From the NCBI RefSeq assembly GCF_015024225.1, contig NZ_JACJGM010000021.1, forward strand, positions 44,762-108,761: a stretch of 64,000 bases of DNA, given 5' to 3'. The notes under the pieces were generated by a model. It had not been told where the DNA came from. It made no database searches and saw nothing but the letters and a program-made list of their open reading frames with translations. The position numbers and the translations under genes are program-made. Of this stretch, positions 9,811 to 19,405 are shown in pieces. Within the stretch, counting starts at the first letter, position 1. The number at the start of each line of letters is the position of its first letter. The stretch is from Nocardioides lijunqiniae (lineage in GTDB: Bacteria; Actinomycetota; Actinomycetes; Propionibacteriales; Nocardioidaceae).

Positions 9811-11511
9811 CTAGCGGACGACGACCCTGACGACCTTCGAGCGCGACGTGCTGGCGTGCACGCTGCCGGCGTAGTGGACGCGGAGGCGGTGGGTCCCCTT
9901 GCGCAGCCGCTTGGTGATGCGGATGGTGGCCTTGCCGCCGCGCAGGGTCGCGGTGCCCAGCACCCGGGAGCCCTTCCGCAGGACGACGACCCCGGAGGGG
10001 ACGGCGCCCGTGGCGCGGACCACGACGGGCACCCGGATCCGGCGCTTGGCAGCGGCGCGCCTCGTGGCGACCACCTTGCGCTTGGCGCCGGTGGTCGAGC
10101 GCAGGGTGGTGTAGGCCCACAGCTCGATCCCCGCGGCGTCCCGCGCGGAGAAGAAGAGGGTGCGTGAGACGCCGGCGACCGGCTGGCCGTAGCCGTCTGT
10201 CGGCCCCGGGCTCGCGTCCTTCGTGATGCGGGTCCCGGCCGTGGTGCCGTCGGTCTGCCAGAGCTCGCGGCCGAGGGCCGAGGACGCGCCGGAGTAGAAG
10301 AGGGTCCCGGCCACGACCAGCATCCTGTCCGGGCCCGGTCCGGCGTCGTGCTCCTTGACCAGGCGGGTGGTCGCGGCCGTCCCCCCGGTGGCCCACAGCT
10401 GGTGGGCGTTCTGGGCAGTCGAGGCCGAGAAGTAGACGGACCCTCGGTAGACGGTCAGGAACCCGGGGTCGGAGTCGCCGGCGCCGGACCGGATGTCGGC
10501 GACCATGTGGGTGCCTGCGGTGGTGCCGTCGGTGGCCCAGAGCTCGTCGCCGTTGGCGCCGTCGTCGGCGTTGAAGAAGACCTGGTCACCGAGGGCCACG
10601 AGCTCCTGCTGGCCGTTGCCGGTGGCGCCGGGGAGCGTCTCCTTGACCAGCACCGGCAGCGTGCCGTCGCTGCGCCACAGCTCCCGGTTGCCGTCACTGG
10701 ACTGCGCGGTGAAGAGGATGCGCGAGCCGAGCACCGTGAAGTTGCGGGGGACGGACGAGCCGGCCGGGTTGATGTCACCCAGCTTCTGCGTCCCGGGGCC
10801 GGGGTTGCCGTTGCTGACCCAGGGCTCCGCGCCCCCGGCGCCGTCGGCCGAGAAGACCAGGCTCGTGCCCCAGCGCGTGAGTGCCTGGATGCCGGCGTCG
10901 TCGCTGCCGGGCCCGATGTCGGAGACGAGGCTGGTGCCGGCCACGGTCCCGTCGGAGCGCCAGAGCTCGCGTCCGTTGAACGGGTCGGTGGCCGTGAAGT
11001 AGACGGTCCCTCCCACCGCCACCAGCTGGTCGGGCTCGCCGGAGGCGGTGCCCGAGCTGATGTCGCGCACGAGCCGGGTGCCGGCCGCGCTGCCGTCGGT
11101 CACCCACAGCTCGCGCCCGTGGATGCCGTCGTCGGCCGTGAAGAACACGCGGGCGCCGACCGTGAGCAGGTGGTAGGGGTAGGAGTTGCCCCCGGGGCGC
11201 AGGTCCTTGACCATGCGGGTGCCGCGCCCGGTGCCGTCGCTGGACCACAGCTCGACACCCGCCGTCCCGGACTCGGCGTTGTAGATGACCCGCGAGCCCA
11301 GCGTGACCACCTCCGTGGGCCGAGAGTCGGCCGCACCCGGGTTGGCGTCGACGACCCGGTGGGGCACCGGGTCGAAGTCAGCCGCACGGGCGGGTGCCAC
11401 GGCGACGACGCACAGGGCGCTCGCCGCCAGTCCGAGCACGAGGGCGCCGGCCGCCCCTCGGGCGAGGCGGGCAGGGGTGGGCAGGGGTCGTCGTACGGGA
11501 GGTCGTCGCAT
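9811..11511 (-). CDS. Exported ELWxxDGT-repeat beta-propeller-like protein
   Basis: 566 aa from the ATG at 11511, chosen because GAAGGCGA lies just upstream and a signal peptide follows at once (Arg-rich start, hydrophobic core, Ala-x-Ala-type end near residue 43). About seven or eight repeats of roughly 50 residues carry ELW-x-x-DGT-x-x-GT motifs, the signature of the ELWxxDGT repeat family. The last ~100 residues are Arg/Lys-rich and resemble an Ig-like Big_3 domain (VPVVVRATGAVPSGVVVLRKG). Likely secreted or wall-associated; ligand unknown. It is convergent with the preceding operon, with only 33 nt between them. Confidence 0.85.
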   Translation of the reverse strand: MRRPPVRRPLPTPARLARGAAGALVLGLAASALCVVAVAPARAADFDPVPHRVVDANPGAADSRPTEVVTLGSRVIYNAESGTAGVELWSSDGTGRGTRMVKDLRPGGNSYPYHLLTVGARVFFTADDGIHGRELWVTDGSAAGTRLVRDISSGTASGEPDQLVAVGGTVYFTATDPFNGRELWRSDGTVAGTSLVSDIGPGSDDAGIQALTRWGTSLVFSADGAGGAEPWVSNGNPGPGTQKLGDINPAGSSVPRNFTVLGSRILFTAQSSDGNRELWRSDGTLPVLVKETLPGATGNGQQELVALGDQVFFNADDGANGDELWATDGTTAGTHMVADIRSGAGDSDPGFLTVYRGSVYFSASTAQNAHQLWATGGTAATTRLVKEHDAGPGPDRMLVVAGTLFYSGASSALGRELWQTDGTTAGTRITKDASPGPTDGYGQPVAGVSRTLFFSARDAAGIELWAYTTLRSTTGAKRKVVATRRAAAKRRIRVPVVVRATGAVPSGVVVLRKGSRVLGTATLRGGKATIRITKRLRKGTHRLRVHYAGSVHASTSRSKVVRVVVR

Positions 11512-11673
11512 GGGGTCGCCTTCGATGGGGGTGGGCCAGGCGGGACGCGACGCAGGCGCGAGGTGCGAGACCGGGTGAGCAGGCGACGCTAGCAACGAGG
11601 ACACGAGTTGACTAGGTTCTTCGTGTATTCAATACATTTCTCACCAACTGGATTAGACCAGCGGGGTCGGGCC

Positions 11674-12342
11674 TCACGCCTCCGGGGGTGGCAGGGCGCG
11701 GGTGCTGGCGCCGATCGCCAGGATCGCGGCGCGCAGCCAGGCGACGTACGCCGCGGGGGAGTAGCCCCAGTCGTGGACCAGCTGGTCGTAGGTCTCCTGG
11801 GAGGTCAGGACGTAGAGGTACGCCGCGAAGGCCTCCGGAGGGACGGACTCGTCGGCGATGCCGCGGGCGACGTACCAGGCGTGTCCGAGCACGAAGTCCG
11901 AGCGCTTCAGCTCGATCAGCTCGGCCACCGCTGCCGAGACCCGCTCCTCCGACCGCGCCGCGGCGCGCACGGCGGCCCAGATGCCGGCGGAGCGATCGTT
12001 GGCGGCGCCGATGAACTCGGCGTACGCGCCGATGGCCTGCTCGGTGTCCTCCTGGGACATGATCTCGACGAGCTCGGGCTGGTCGATGATCGAGCGCCAG
12101 CCGCCCTCGCCGGCGTAGGTCTGCTGGAACGCCTTGATCAGCAGCTCCGCCTTGGTGCCGACCTTGTTGACGGACTCGAGGGACACCCCCGCCTGTCGGG
12201 CGACCTGCTGCATCGTGGCGCCGGCGTAGCCCGAGCTCGCGAACACCTCCGCCGCGGCGGCGACGATGGCACGCCGCGTCTCGGCCGCCTTCTCGGCCCG
12301 CAGCGGCGAGCGGTAGGCGCGGGTGGGCGGTGGGGTCGTCAT
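11674..12342 (-). CDS. TetR/AcrR family transcriptional regulator
   Basis: 222 aa, ATG at 12342 with GGAGAG upstream. The N-terminal helix-turn-helix is typical of Tet[40 protein letters not shown] at about residues 22-62; the normal YxxF turn reads SVNKV. The C-terminal ligand domain is not informative. It is divergent from the flavin oxidoreductase at 12475, with a 132-nt intergenic region holding an imperfect palindrome, so it probably controls that gene and itself. Confidence 0.9.
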   Translation of the reverse strand: MTTPPPTRAYRSPLRAEKAAETRRAIVAAAAEVFASSGYAGATMQQVARQAGVSLESVNKVGTKAELLIKAFQQTYAGEGGWRSIIDQPELVEIMSQEDTEQAIGAYAEFIGAANDRSAGIWAAVRAAARSEERVSAAVAELIELKRSDFVLGHAWYVARGIADESVPPEAFAAYLYVLTSQETYDQLVHDWGYSPAAYVAWLRAAILAIGASTRALPPPEA

Positions 12343-12394
12343 GGCTCTCCAGGGTCGGGGCCCGCCAGGTCGCCGTGCGGGCGGAGCTTTTCGC

Positions 12395-12413
12395 TGGGCA
12401 CATTCTGCACCCA
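12395..12413. promoter_or_regulatory. Candidate TetR operator
   Basis: A 19-nt imperfect palindrome with outer arms TGGG and CCCA; seven of nine positions pair. It sits midway between the divergent TetR gene and the flavin oxidoreductase gene, where a TetR operator would be expected. Seen in sequence; function inferred. Confidence 0.3.
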
Positions 12414-12474
12414 ATTGCGGGCGGCCCGTCACGGGGCCGGAATGATCGGCGCCCCGACCCGGTTGGGAGAGGTG

Positions 12475-13539
12475 ATGTCCGAGACAATGCCTGCCCGGCC
12501 TGCCATGCCCGCCCTGTCCGTGCTCGACCTGGTGCCGGTCCGCAGCGACCAGACGACCGGGGACGCGATCGCCGCGACCCTGGCGTTGGCCCGCGCGGCC
12601 GACGAGGCCGGCTACCGCCGCTACTGGATCGCCGAGCACCACAACATGCCCGCCGTCGCCGCGACGAACCCGCCGGTGCTCATCTCGATGGTCGCCGCCG
12701 CCACCTCCCGCCTGCGGGTGGGCTCCGGCGGCGTGATGCTGCCCAACCACGCCCCGCTCGTGGTCGCGGAGCAGTTCGCGCTCCTCGAGGCGGCCTTTCC
12801 CGGTCGCATCGACCTCGGCATCGGCCGCGCGCCCGGCACCGACCCGGTCACCGGCTGGGCGCTGCGTCACGGGGCCGGCGGGGTCACCGACGAGGCCGTC
12901 ACGCTCTTCCCCGAGTACGTCGACAACGTGCTCGCGATGATGGAGCCCGGCGGCGTCGGGCTGGCGGTGCAGGGTCGCCGACACGTGCTGCGCGCCACCC
13001 CGAGCGCCGCCTCGGTGCCCCAGATCTGGCTGCTCGGGTCCTCCGACTACTCCGCGCGTCTCGCCGCGGAGAAGGGGATGCCCTACGTCTTCGCGCACCA
13101 CTTCTCCGGCGACGGCACCCGGGAGGCGATCGAGCTGTACCGCTCGCGCTTCGTCCCCTCGCCCGAGCTGGCCGAGCCGCGCACGTTCCTCACCGTCAAC
13201 GCCGCCGTCGCCGCGACCTCCGAGGAGGCCCAGCGTCTCGCCCTGCCGCAGCTGCTGCAGATGGTGGCGCTGCGCACCGGTCAGCCGCTGACGCCGCAGC
13301 GCACGGTGGAGGAGGCCGAGGCGGAGGGCGTCCCCGAGGCGCACCGCGGCCTGGTGCAGGCGATGGCCGCCCGGTGGGTCATCGGCGACGCCGACGGGGC
13401 CCGCACGCGCGTGGCCGAGCTCGCGGCGACGTACGGCGTGGACGAAGTGATGATCCACCCGGTCGCCGGGGCCGCTGCCGGGACCGACGCGGGCGCGAGC
13501 CCCGCGCGCGAGGAGACGCTGCGCCTCCTGGCGGCCTGA
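12475..13539 (+). CDS. LLM-class flavin-dependent oxidoreductase (luciferase-like)
   Basis: 354 aa; the ATG at 12475 follows a good GGGAGAGG site. The luciferase-like TIM-barrel signature is clear: [14 protein letters not shown] at the N-terminus, [33 protein letters not shown], and [13 protein letters not shown]. This set matches the MsnO8-like branch of LLM monooxygenases, which use reduced FMN (or F420) on an unknown substrate. The divergent TetR gene suggests substrate-responsive expression. Confidence 0.92.
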   Translation: MSETMPARPAMPALSVLDLVPVRSDQTTGDAIAATLALARAADEAGYRRYWIAEHHNMPAVAATNPPVLISMVAAATSRLRVGSGGVMLPNHAPLVVAEQFALLEAAFPGRIDLGIGRAPGTDPVTGWALRHGAGGVTDEAVTLFPEYVDNVLAMMEPGGVGLAVQGRRHVLRATPSAASVPQIWLLGSSDYSARLAAEKGMPYVFAHHFSGDGTREAIELYRSRFVPSPELAEPRTFLTVNAAVAATSEEAQRLALPQLLQMVALRTGQPLTPQRTVEEAEAEGVPEAHRGLVQAMAARWVIGDADGARTRVAELAATYGVDEVMIHPVAGAAAGTDAGASPAREETLRLLAA

Positions 13540-13580
13540 GTCCGCGGTTTGGCCGCGCGAGCACCGGGCAGGGTCCGGAG

Positions 13581-14204
13581 GTGCCCCTCTCGCTGAAGAC
13601 CTCCGCCGTCGCCGGCCTGGCCGCCCTGCTCCTGGCCACGGGCTGCTCCGGGGGCGACGACGACGCGGCGGGCGGCCCGGAGCCGACACCGTCCGAGACG
13701 ACCTCGGCGTCACCGCCGGTGACGCCGGAGCCGACGCCGACGCCCACACCGACCACCAGCGCGTCGCCGACCCCGTCGACCACGGCCGCCCCCGACGCCG
13801 AGGGCGCCTTCTGCGCCGAGGTCAGCGCCGAGGAGGCGACGCGTCTCTACGGTCGGCCGGTCACGGTGAACGCCGGCGGGTCGTGCTCCTTCCAGGAGGA
13901 GGACTTCGTCGAGCAGGACATCAACGTCGCGTGGCAGCTGGACCCCGCCCCGCGGGCGACCATGGCCTCCATCCGTCGTGACCTGGGCGTGCGCAGCGAC
14001 GACGCCGAGCGGACCACGCTGGCCGGCGGCGTGCCGGCGTGGGAGGTGCGGCTGACCGACGTCAAGGGCGTGATGATCGCGGCCCTCGTCGAGGGCAGGC
14101 ACCTCGTCGTGACGGTGCTCTCGGACGGGGTGCACCTGCCGGCGCGGCCGATCCCCGAGATGGCCGCCATCGCGCGGGGGATCGCCGAGACCTACATCGT
14201 CTGA
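13581..14204 (+). CDS. Small lipoprotein, DUF3558-like
   Basis: 207 aa from a GTG start with GGGTCCGGAG upstream. The N-terminus has a lipoprotein signal ending LLLATGC (lipid Cys near residue 22), followed by a Thr/Pro/Ser-rich linker to about residue 72. The folded domain (FCAEVSAEEATRLYGRPV...CSFQEED) resembles actinobacterial DUF3558-type lipoproteins, with two Cys that could form a disulfide. Exported and membrane-anchored; function unknown. It lies 41 nt downstream of the flavin oxidoreductase. Confidence 0.75.
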   Translation: MPLSLKTSAVAGLAALLLATGCSGGDDDAAGGPEPTPSETTSASPPVTPEPTPTPTPTTSASPTPSTTAAPDAEGAFCAEVSAEEATRLYGRPVTVNAGGSCSFQEEDFVEQDINVAWQLDPAPRATMASIRRDLGVRSDDAERTTLAGGVPAWEVRLTDVKGVMIAALVEGRHLVVTVLSDGVHLPARPIPEMAAIARGIAETYIV

Positions 14205-14228
14205 GGGCGCGAGACCGACACGATTCGT

Positions 14229-14254
14229 GTTTCCGGCAGGAAACCTCGTAAACT
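14229..14254 (+). promoter_or_regulatory. Candidate promoter of the infA ribosomal operon
   Basis: TAAACT at 14249-14254 fits an actinobacterial -10 box. Just upstream an inverted repeat GTTTCC-ggca-GGAAAC (14229-14244) covers the -35 area. The interval from here to infA (about 207 nt, to 14461) contains no convincing gene and would be a long 5' leader. Seen in sequence; promoter role inferred. Confidence 0.45.
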
Positions 14255-14461
14255 GGCGTGTCGGCCCAACGTGGGTCTGCCCTGCGGTGCCTCGCGGCTG
14301 CCCGGAGCGTGTCCGTCCCTCTCGCAAGAGCGGCTCGGTCGTGTGTCCGGACTGAGGTGCCGACGAGCGATCCTACGAGGTCCACCGGTCACCCGACCGG
14401 AGGTTCCCGGGCCGGACGGTAGGAATACGAAGCGACATCCAGACAACAGATTGTGGAGGAC

Positions 14462-14683
14462 ATGCCGAAGAAAGAAGGCGTGATCGAGCTCGAGGGCACC
14501 ATCACGGAGGCCCTCCCCAACGCCATGTTCCGCGTCGAGCTGAGCAACGGCCACAAGGTGCTCGCCCACATCAGCGGCAAGATGCGCCAGCACTACATCC
14601 GGATCCTCCCCGAGGACCGCGTGGTGGTGGAGCTCTCTCCGTACGACCTCACCCGGGGTCGCATCGTCTACCGCTACAAGTAA
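14462..14683 (+). CDS. infA: Translation initiation factor IF-1
   Basis: 73 aa, the usual IF-1 length, from [12 protein letters not shown] to RGRIVYRYK; a single OB-fold domain that binds the 30S A site during initiation. The ATG at 14462 is chosen because it gives the conserved N-terminus. GGAGGA ends only 1 nt before it, unusually close, and a GTG three codons upstream (14453) is the alternative. First gene of the alpha ribosomal operon. Confidence 0.97.
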   Translation: MPKKEGVIELEGTITEALPNAMFRVELSNGHKVLAHISGKMRQHYIRILPEDRVVVELSPYDLTRGRIVYRYK

Positions 14684-14712
14684 GCAGCCGACCGAACAGA
14701 AAGGGTCGACGC

Positions 14713-14826
14713 ATGAAGGTCAACCCGAGCGTCAAGAAGATCTGTGACAAGTGCAAGACGATCCGTCGTCACGGCGTGGTCATGGTGATCTGCGAGAACC
14801 CGCGTCACAAGCAGCGTCAGGGCTGA
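14713..14826 (+). CDS. rpmJ: 50S ribosomal protein L36
   Basis: 37 aa, exactly the family length: [15 protein letters not shown] to NPRHKQRQG. Cys11, Cys14, Cys27 and His32 form the zinc-binding set of the Cys-containing L36 form. AAAGGG lies 7 nt upstream of the ATG. It sits 29 nt after infA in the standard order. Confidence 0.97.
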   Translation: MKVNPSVKKICDKCKTIRRHGVVMVICENPRHKQRQG

Positions 14827-14883
14827 GCCTCGGCTCTCCCCGCACGCTGGACAACTGAACAACCCATCAACGTGAACGCTTAG

Positions 14884-15001
14884 CCCCGCGCAGCACCATC
14901 GCGGGGGGCGAACCACCTCCGGAGCAGAAGGCCGGGGCCGGGCACCGCCCGGGCGCGTCACGATCGAAACCTCTGTGAACCACCGAAGGACACCGTCCTT
15001 C
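14884..15001 (+). promoter_or_regulatory. Structured rpmJ-rpsM spacer with two hairpins
   Basis: The 191-nt gap between rpmJ and rpsM has two hairpins. CCCCGCG/CGCGGGG (14884-14890 with 14900-14906, 9-nt loop) could be an attenuator or processing site. GAAGGAC-acc-GTCCTTC (14985-15001) ends a few bases before the rpsM ribosome site. No gene is evident. A role in rpsM translation control is inference. Confidence 0.45.
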
Positions 15002-15017
15002 AGGAAAGGGCCATCAC

Positions 15018-15392
15018 ATGGCACGCCTTGTTGGTGTCGACCTCCCGCGCGACAAGCGCATCGAGATCGCACTCACCTACATCTACGGCATCGGCCGTAC
15101 CCGTTCCCAGCAGCTGCTCGCGCTCACCGGGGTCGACCCGAACCAGCGCGTGCACCAGATGGGTGACGAAGAGCTGGTCAAGCTCCGCGACGCGATCGAG
15201 GGCAACTTCAAGATCGAGGGCGACCTCCGTCGAGAGGTCCAGGCCGACATCCGTCGCAAGATCGAGATCGGCAGCTACCAGGGTCGCCGCCACCGTCAGG
15301 GCCTCCCGGTCCGCGGTCAGCGCACCAAGACCAACGCCCGTACCCGCAAGGGTCCCAAGCGCACGGTTGCCGGCAAGAAGAAGGCCAAGTGA
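15018..15392 (+). CDS. rpsM: 30S ribosomal protein S13
   Basis: 124 aa, [26 protein letters not shown] to a basic C-terminus [13 protein letters not shown]. All S13 hallmarks are present, including the helix-two-turn-helix region and the [16 protein letters not shown] tail that contacts the P-site tRNA. AGGAAAGG provides the ribosome site. Part of the alpha operon. Confidence 0.98.
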   Translation: MARLVGVDLPRDKRIEIALTYIYGIGRTRSQQLLALTGVDPNQRVHQMGDEELVKLRDAIEGNFKIEGDLRREVQADIRRKIEIGSYQGRRHRQGLPVRGQRTKTNARTRKGPKRTVAGKKKAK

Positions 15393-15456
15393 GCCGACGC
15401 GCTCGCGCGCCTCACTGCCTTCCTAACTCACAGACCAGCTAACACAGGAGAACTGC

Positions 15457-15861
15457 ATGCCTCCCAAGGCTCGTGCGGCCGGCGCCAAGAAGGTCCGCCG
15501 CAAGGAGAAGAAGAACATCGCTCAGGGCGAAGCCCACATCAAGAGCACGTTCAACAACACGATCGTCACGATCACCGACCCCACGGGTGCGGTCATCTCG
15601 TGGGCCTCTGCCGGCACCGTCGGCTTCAAGGGCTCGCGCAAGTCCACGCCGTACGCCGCCCAGATGGCCGCCGAGGCCGCGGGTCGCCGCGCGATGGACC
15701 ACGGCATGAAGAAGATCGACGTCTTCGTCAAGGGCCCGGGCTCGGGTCGCGAGACGGCCATCCGGTCGCTCGGTGCCATCGGCCTCGAGGTCGGCACCAT
15801 CCAGGACGTCACGCCCACCCCGCACAACGGATGCCGCCCGCCCAAGCGCCGGCGCGTCTGA
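15457..15861 (+). CDS. rpsK: 30S ribosomal protein S11
   Basis: 134 aa, ending in the conserved [16 protein letters not shown]. The basic N-terminus and the central [12 protein letters not shown] and [13 protein letters not shown] motifs are typical of S11, which lines the 30S platform and E site. ACAGGAGAA precedes the ATG. Follows rpsM by 64 nt. Confidence 0.98.
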   Translation: MPPKARAAGAKKVRRKEKKNIAQGEAHIKSTFNNTIVTITDPTGAVISWASAGTVGFKGSRKSTPYAAQMAAEAAGRRAMDHGMKKIDVFVKGPGSGRETAIRSLGAIGLEVGTIQDVTPTPHNGCRPPKRRRV

Positions 15862-15889
15862 CCCGAGACTGAGAAAGAGAGACTGACCC

Positions 15890-16498
15890 ATGGCCCGTTA
15901 CACCGGACCCATGACCCGGAAGTCGCGCCGTCTCGGTGTCGACCTCGTCGGTGGCGACGCAGCGTTCGAGAAGCGCCCCTACCCTCCGGGCCAGCACGGC
16001 CGCGCCCGCATCAAGGAGAGCGAGTACCGCTCGCAGCTGCAGGAGAAGCAGAAGGCCCGCTTCACCTACGGCGTGATGGAGAAGCAGTTCCTGAACTACT
16101 ACAAGGAGGCCTCGCGCCGCTCCGGCAAGACCGGTGACAACCTCCTGCAGCTGCTCGAGTGCCGTCTCGACAACGTGGTCTACCGCGCCGGCTTCGCCCG
16201 CACGCGTCGCCACGCCCGCCAGCTGGTGTCCCACGGGCACTTCCTGGTCAACGGCAAGAAGGTCGACATCCCGTCGTTCCAGGTCTCGGCCTACGACATC
16301 ATCGACGTGCGCGAGAAGTCGCTCGAGATGACGCCGTTCATCGTGGCCCGCGAGACCTTCGGCGAGCGGATCGTCCCGGCCTGGCTCGAGTCCCTGCCGA
16401 ACCGCATGCGGATCCTGGTCCACCAGGTCCCCGTGCGCGCGCAGATCGACATGCCGATCCAGGAGCAGCTCATCGTGGAGTTCTACTCCAAGAAGTGA
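15890..16498 (+). CDS. rpsD: 30S ribosomal protein S4
   Basis: 202 aa, MARYTGPMTRKSRRLGVDLVGGD onward; the S4 RNA-binding fold (RLDNVVYRAGFARTRRHARQLVSHGHFLVNGKKVDIPS) is at about residues 93-135. S4 nucleates 30S assembly and in E. coli represses its own operon by binding the alpha-operon leader. It carries no zinc Cys cluster (C- type). Followed at once by a strong hairpin. Confidence 0.98.
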   Translation: MARYTGPMTRKSRRLGVDLVGGDAAFEKRPYPPGQHGRARIKESEYRSQLQEKQKARFTYGVMEKQFLNYYKEASRRSGKTGDNLLQLLECRLDNVVYRAGFARTRRHARQLVSHGHFLVNGKKVDIPSFQVSAYDIIDVREKSLEMTPFIVARETFGERIVPAWLESLPNRMRILVHQVPVRAQIDMPIQEQLIVEFYSKK

Positions 16499-16504
16499 TT
16501 GCGT

Positions 16505-16530
16505 CGGTGGCCGGGCTCGCCCGGCCACCG
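16505..16530 (+). terminator. Hairpin between rpsD and rpoA
   Basis: Perfect 11-bp stem CGGTGGCCGGG/CCCGGCCACCG closed by a CTCG tetraloop, 6 nt after the rpsD stop. There is no U-tract, as is common for actinobacterial terminators. It probably lowers read-through into rpoA or marks a processing site. Confidence 0.7.
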
Positions 16531-16610
16531 TTCGCACGTACGTCGCCGCCGTCAACACGCAAATGTTCGGGTCCGTCATATAGCGGGTGGGTCCGGAAAG
16601 GAAAGAATCA

Positions 16611-17627
16611 GTGCTCATCGCACAGCGTCCCTCACTGTCGGAAGAGTCCGTCGACGAGTTCCGTTCGCGGTTCGTCATCGAGCCGCTGGAGCCGGGTTTC
16701 GGCTACACGCTCGGCAACTCGCTCCGTCGCACCCTCCTGTCGTCGATCCCCGGTGCCTCGGTCACGAGCATCAAGGTCGACACCGTCCTCCACGAGTTCT
16801 CGACGATCGAGGGCGTCAAGGAGGACGTCACCGAGATCATCCTGAACCTCAAGGGCCTGGTCGTCTCCTCCGAGCACGACGAGCCCGTCACCATGTACCT
16901 CCGCAAGTCCGGTGCCGGTGCCGTCACCGCCGCTGACATCGCGCCCCCGGCCGGTGTCGAGGTGCACAACCCCGAGCTGCAGATCGCCACGCTGTCCGAC
17001 AAGGGCAAGCTGGAGATGGAGCTCGTCGTCGAGCGCGGCCGCGGCTACGTCTCCGCCGTCCAGAACAAGGGCGCGGACAACGAGATCGGCCGGATGCCGG
17101 TCGACTCCATCTACAGCCCCGTGCTGAAGGTGACGTACAAGGTCGAGGCGACCCGTGTCGAGCAGCGCACCGACTTCGACAAGCTGGTCATCGACGTCGA
17201 GACCAAGCCCTCGATCCTGCCCCGCGACGCCATCGCGTCGGCCGGCAAGACCCTGGTCGAGCTCTTCGGCCTGGCGCGTGAGCTGAACGTCGAGGCCGAG
17301 GGCATCGACATCGGCCCCTCGCCCGTCGACGAGCAGCTCGCGGCCGACCTCGCCCTCCCGGTCGAGGACCTGCAGCTGACCGTCCGCTCCTACAACTGCC
17401 TCAAGCGCGAGGGCATCCACACCGTGGGCGAGCTCATCTCGCGCTCGGAGCAGGACCTGCTCGACATCCGCAACTTCGGAGCGAAGTCGATCGACGAGGT
17501 CAAGGCCAAGCTGGTCGAGATGGGCCTGTCCCTCAAGGACAGCGCGCCCGGCTTCGACCCGCAGGCGGCCCTCGCCGCCTACGGCGACGACGACGACGAC
17601 GCGTTCGTCGAGGACGAGCAGTACTGA
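16611..17627 (+). CDS. rpoA: RNA polymerase alpha subunit
   Basis: 338 aa from GTG at 16611, which gives the conserved start [12 protein letters not shown] and has GGAAAGGAAAG upstream; an in-frame GTG at 16587 is less likely. The N-terminal domain ([20 protein letters not shown]) dimerises and nucleates polymerase assembly. The C-terminal domain ([14 protein letters not shown]...[20 protein letters not shown], about 245-310) binds UP elements and activators. The acidic tail ([13 protein letters not shown]) is typical of actinobacteria. Confidence 0.98.
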   Translation: MLIAQRPSLSEESVDEFRSRFVIEPLEPGFGYTLGNSLRRTLLSSIPGASVTSIKVDTVLHEFSTIEGVKEDVTEIILNLKGLVVSSEHDEPVTMYLRKSGAGAVTAADIAPPAGVEVHNPELQIATLSDKGKLEMELVVERGRGYVSAVQNKGADNEIGRMPVDSIYSPVLKVTYKVEATRVEQRTDFDKLVIDVETKPSILPRDAIASAGKTLVELFGLARELNVEAEGIDIGPSPVDEQLAADLALPVEDLQLTVRSYNCLKREGIHTVGELISRSEQDLLDIRNFGAKSIDEVKAKLVEMGLSLKDSAPGFDPQAALAAYGDDDDDAFVEDEQY

Positions 17628-17636
17628 TCCACCGCT

Positions 17637-17663
17637 GACCCGCCCGAGACTCTCGGGCGGGTC
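17637..17663 (+). terminator. Near-perfect palindrome after rpoA
   Basis: GACCCGCCCGAGA, one base, then TCTCGGGCGGGTC: 13 paired positions with a 1-nt centre, 9 nt after the rpoA stop. As RNA it would fold with a small loop of a few inner bases. No U-tract. The same stem sequence recurs after rplQ. Confidence 0.65.
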
Positions 17664-17732
17664 GGCGCCTCAGCAGCACCCGCCCTCTATCCCGGTACCT
17701 GACACGGCCGGGGAGAATCGAGAACACGAGCC

Positions 17733-18320
17733 ATGCCCAAGCCCACCAAGGGTCCCCGCCTCGGCGGCAGCCCGGCCCACCAGCGCCTGATCCTCGCGAA
17801 CCTCGCGAGCCAGCTCTTCGAGCACGGTCGGATCACCACGACCGAGGCCAAGGCTCGCGCCCTGCGCCCGCACGCCGAGAAGCTGATCACCAAGGCGAAG
17901 AAGGGCGACCTCCACAACCGCCGCATGGTCCTCAAGACCATCCGCGACAAGGGCGTCGTGCACACCCTCTTCACCGAGATCGCGCCGACCTTCGCCGAGC
18001 GTCCCGGCGGCTACACCCGCATCACCAAGCTCAATCCCCGCAAGGGCGACAACGCCCCCATGGCGGTCATCGAGCTCGTGACCGAGGCGTACTCGCCGAC
18101 CGCGCCCCGCACCACGTCGGCCCCGGCGGCCGCTGCCGCTCCGGTCGAGGAGGCCCCGGTCGAGGAGACCGAGACCGACGAGACCGCGACCGAGGAGTCG
18201 GCCGCGACCGACGCTCCCACCGAGCTCGCCGAGGAGGCGTCGCCCGAGGAGAGCGTCGTCGCCGAGGAGGAGCCCACCGAGGACGAGGCCCCCGCGGCCG
18301 AGGACGACACCAAGTCCTGA
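17733..18320 (+). CDS. rplQ: 50S ribosomal protein L17 with acidic C-terminal extension
   Basis: 195 aa. Residues 1 to about 118 are canonical L17 ([41 protein letters not shown]). The remaining ~75 residues are an Ala/Glu/Thr-rich acidic tail, much longer than the bacterial norm of about 120 residues in total but of a kind seen in actinobacterial L17. The ribosome site is weak. Flanked on both sides by the same hairpin stem. Confidence 0.97.
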   Translation: MPKPTKGPRLGGSPAHQRLILANLASQLFEHGRITTTEAKARALRPHAEKLITKAKKGDLHNRRMVLKTIRDKGVVHTLFTEIAPTFAERPGGYTRITKLNPRKGDNAPMAVIELVTEAYSPTAPRTTSAPAAAAAPVEEAPVEETETDETATEESAATDAPTELAEEASPEESVVAEEEPTEDEAPAAEDDTKS

Positions 18321-18342
18321 CCCGCGCCTCACCGCGTCACCG

Positions 18343-18373
18343 CTGACCCGCCCGAGATCCTCGGGCGGGTCAG
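18343..18373 (+). terminator. Terminator hairpin after rplQ
   Basis: 13-bp perfect stem CTGACCCGCCCGA/TCGGGCGGGTCAG with a 5-nt loop, 22 nt after the rplQ stop and between convergent genes. Its stem is almost identical to the hairpin at 17637. Confidence 0.75.
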
Positions 18374-18397
18374 TGTCATCTCCGGGGTCGGAGGGTG

Positions 18398-19351
18398 TCA
18401 GCCCAGCAGCGGAGCGGGGTCGACGCTGCGCGGGGCGCCGCCGGCGCGCACCAGGTCGTGCGTGGCCCGCTGGACGGCCTCGTTGACCGGGGTGGGCACT
18501 CCGTGCAGGCGCCCGAGCAGCACGACCTCGCCGGCGAGGTAGTCGATCTCCACCCCGCTGCCGCCGCGGGCGACGCTCTGCCACGTGGAGCCGCCCTCCT
18601 CGACCGGCAGGTGCTCGCGGCGGCGCAGGTGGTCGCCGCGGCGCTCGCGGTCGAGCTCGGCCGTGACCACGTCGATGCCGACGCGCGCCAGCACCTGCTC
18701 GCCCTCGGCCTGCGCGCGGCGCACCAGCTCGTCGGCGTCCTCGCCCGGGGTGAAGACGGCGTCCACCCCGTTGCCCAGGTTGGACAGCAGCTTGCGGTGC
18801 TTCCACGCCATGATGTCGGGCCGCGCCACCGACTCGAAGCCGGCGCGGCGCAGGTCGGCCGCGATCGCCTCCGCGGTCTCGTCGACCCCACCGGGCACCC
18901 GCCCGACGTCGAGGATGCCCGGCGCCGAGCCGGACTTCTGCACGACCACGCCGGGCTCGAGGTGGGTGGCCGGCAGCATCACGCACACGGCGTACGTCTC
19001 CGCGCGTTGGCGCAGGACGGCTCGCTCGTTGGCCACGCCGTTCTGCACGCAGACGACCGGCACCCCCTCCGGCGTGTGCGCCAGCACGTCCTCCAGGGCG
19101 GCCTGCGTCTGCTGGCCCTTCACGCAGAGCAGGACCACGGTGTCATCGGTCCACGCCACGTCGGCCGCGGTGTCGGTGGCCGGCGCGTCCACCCGGTGCC
19201 GGCCGTCCTCGCGGTCGAGGGTCAGGCCCTGCGCCCGGATCCGGGCCAGGTGCTCGCCGCGGGCCACCAGCGTGACCGGGACGCCCGCCAGGTGCAGGTT
19301 GCCGCCGATCACGCCACCGACGGCGCCCGTCCCGTAGACCACGTAGCGCAT
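18398..19351 (-). CDS. 2-dehydropantoate 2-reductase family protein (PanE/ApbA-like)
   Basis: 317 aa. N-terminal Rossmann motif GTGAVGGVIGG (residues 7-17) binds NADP; the central CVKGQQT and CVQNGVANE motifs and the AWKHRKLLSNLGNGVDAV segment with the catalytic Lys belong to the ketopantoate reductase family. It could make pantoate for CoA synthesis, and coaA also lies in this window, but such paralogs often act on other 2-keto acids, so no symbol is assigned. GGAAGG lies upstream of the ATG. Divergent from the sigma factor gene. Confidence 0.85.
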   Translation of the reverse strand: MRYVVYGTGAVGGVIGGNLHLAGVPVTLVARGEHLARIRAQGLTLDREDGRHRVDAPATDTAADVAWTDDTVVLLCVKGQQTQAALEDVLAHTPEGVPVVCVQNGVANERAVLRQRAETYAVCVMLPATHLEPGVVVQKSGSAPGILDVGRVPGGVDETAEAIAADLRRAGFESVARPDIMAWKHRKLLSNLGNGVDAVFTPGEDADELVRRAQAEGEQVLARVGIDVVTAELDRERRGDHLRRREHLPVEEGGSTWQSVARGGSGVEIDYLAGEVVLLGRLHGVPTPVNEAVQRATHDLVRAGGAPRSVDPAPLLG

Positions 19352-19405
19352 GAGACCTTCCTACCCGAGGCAACGTTTGACAGGGTCCACCGGGTAGTAC
19401 GGGAC

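Noticed and set aside
16571..16590. rpoA promoter at CATATAGCG
   Set aside because: AT-rich for this genome but no matching -35 or TAnnnT form; too weak to list.
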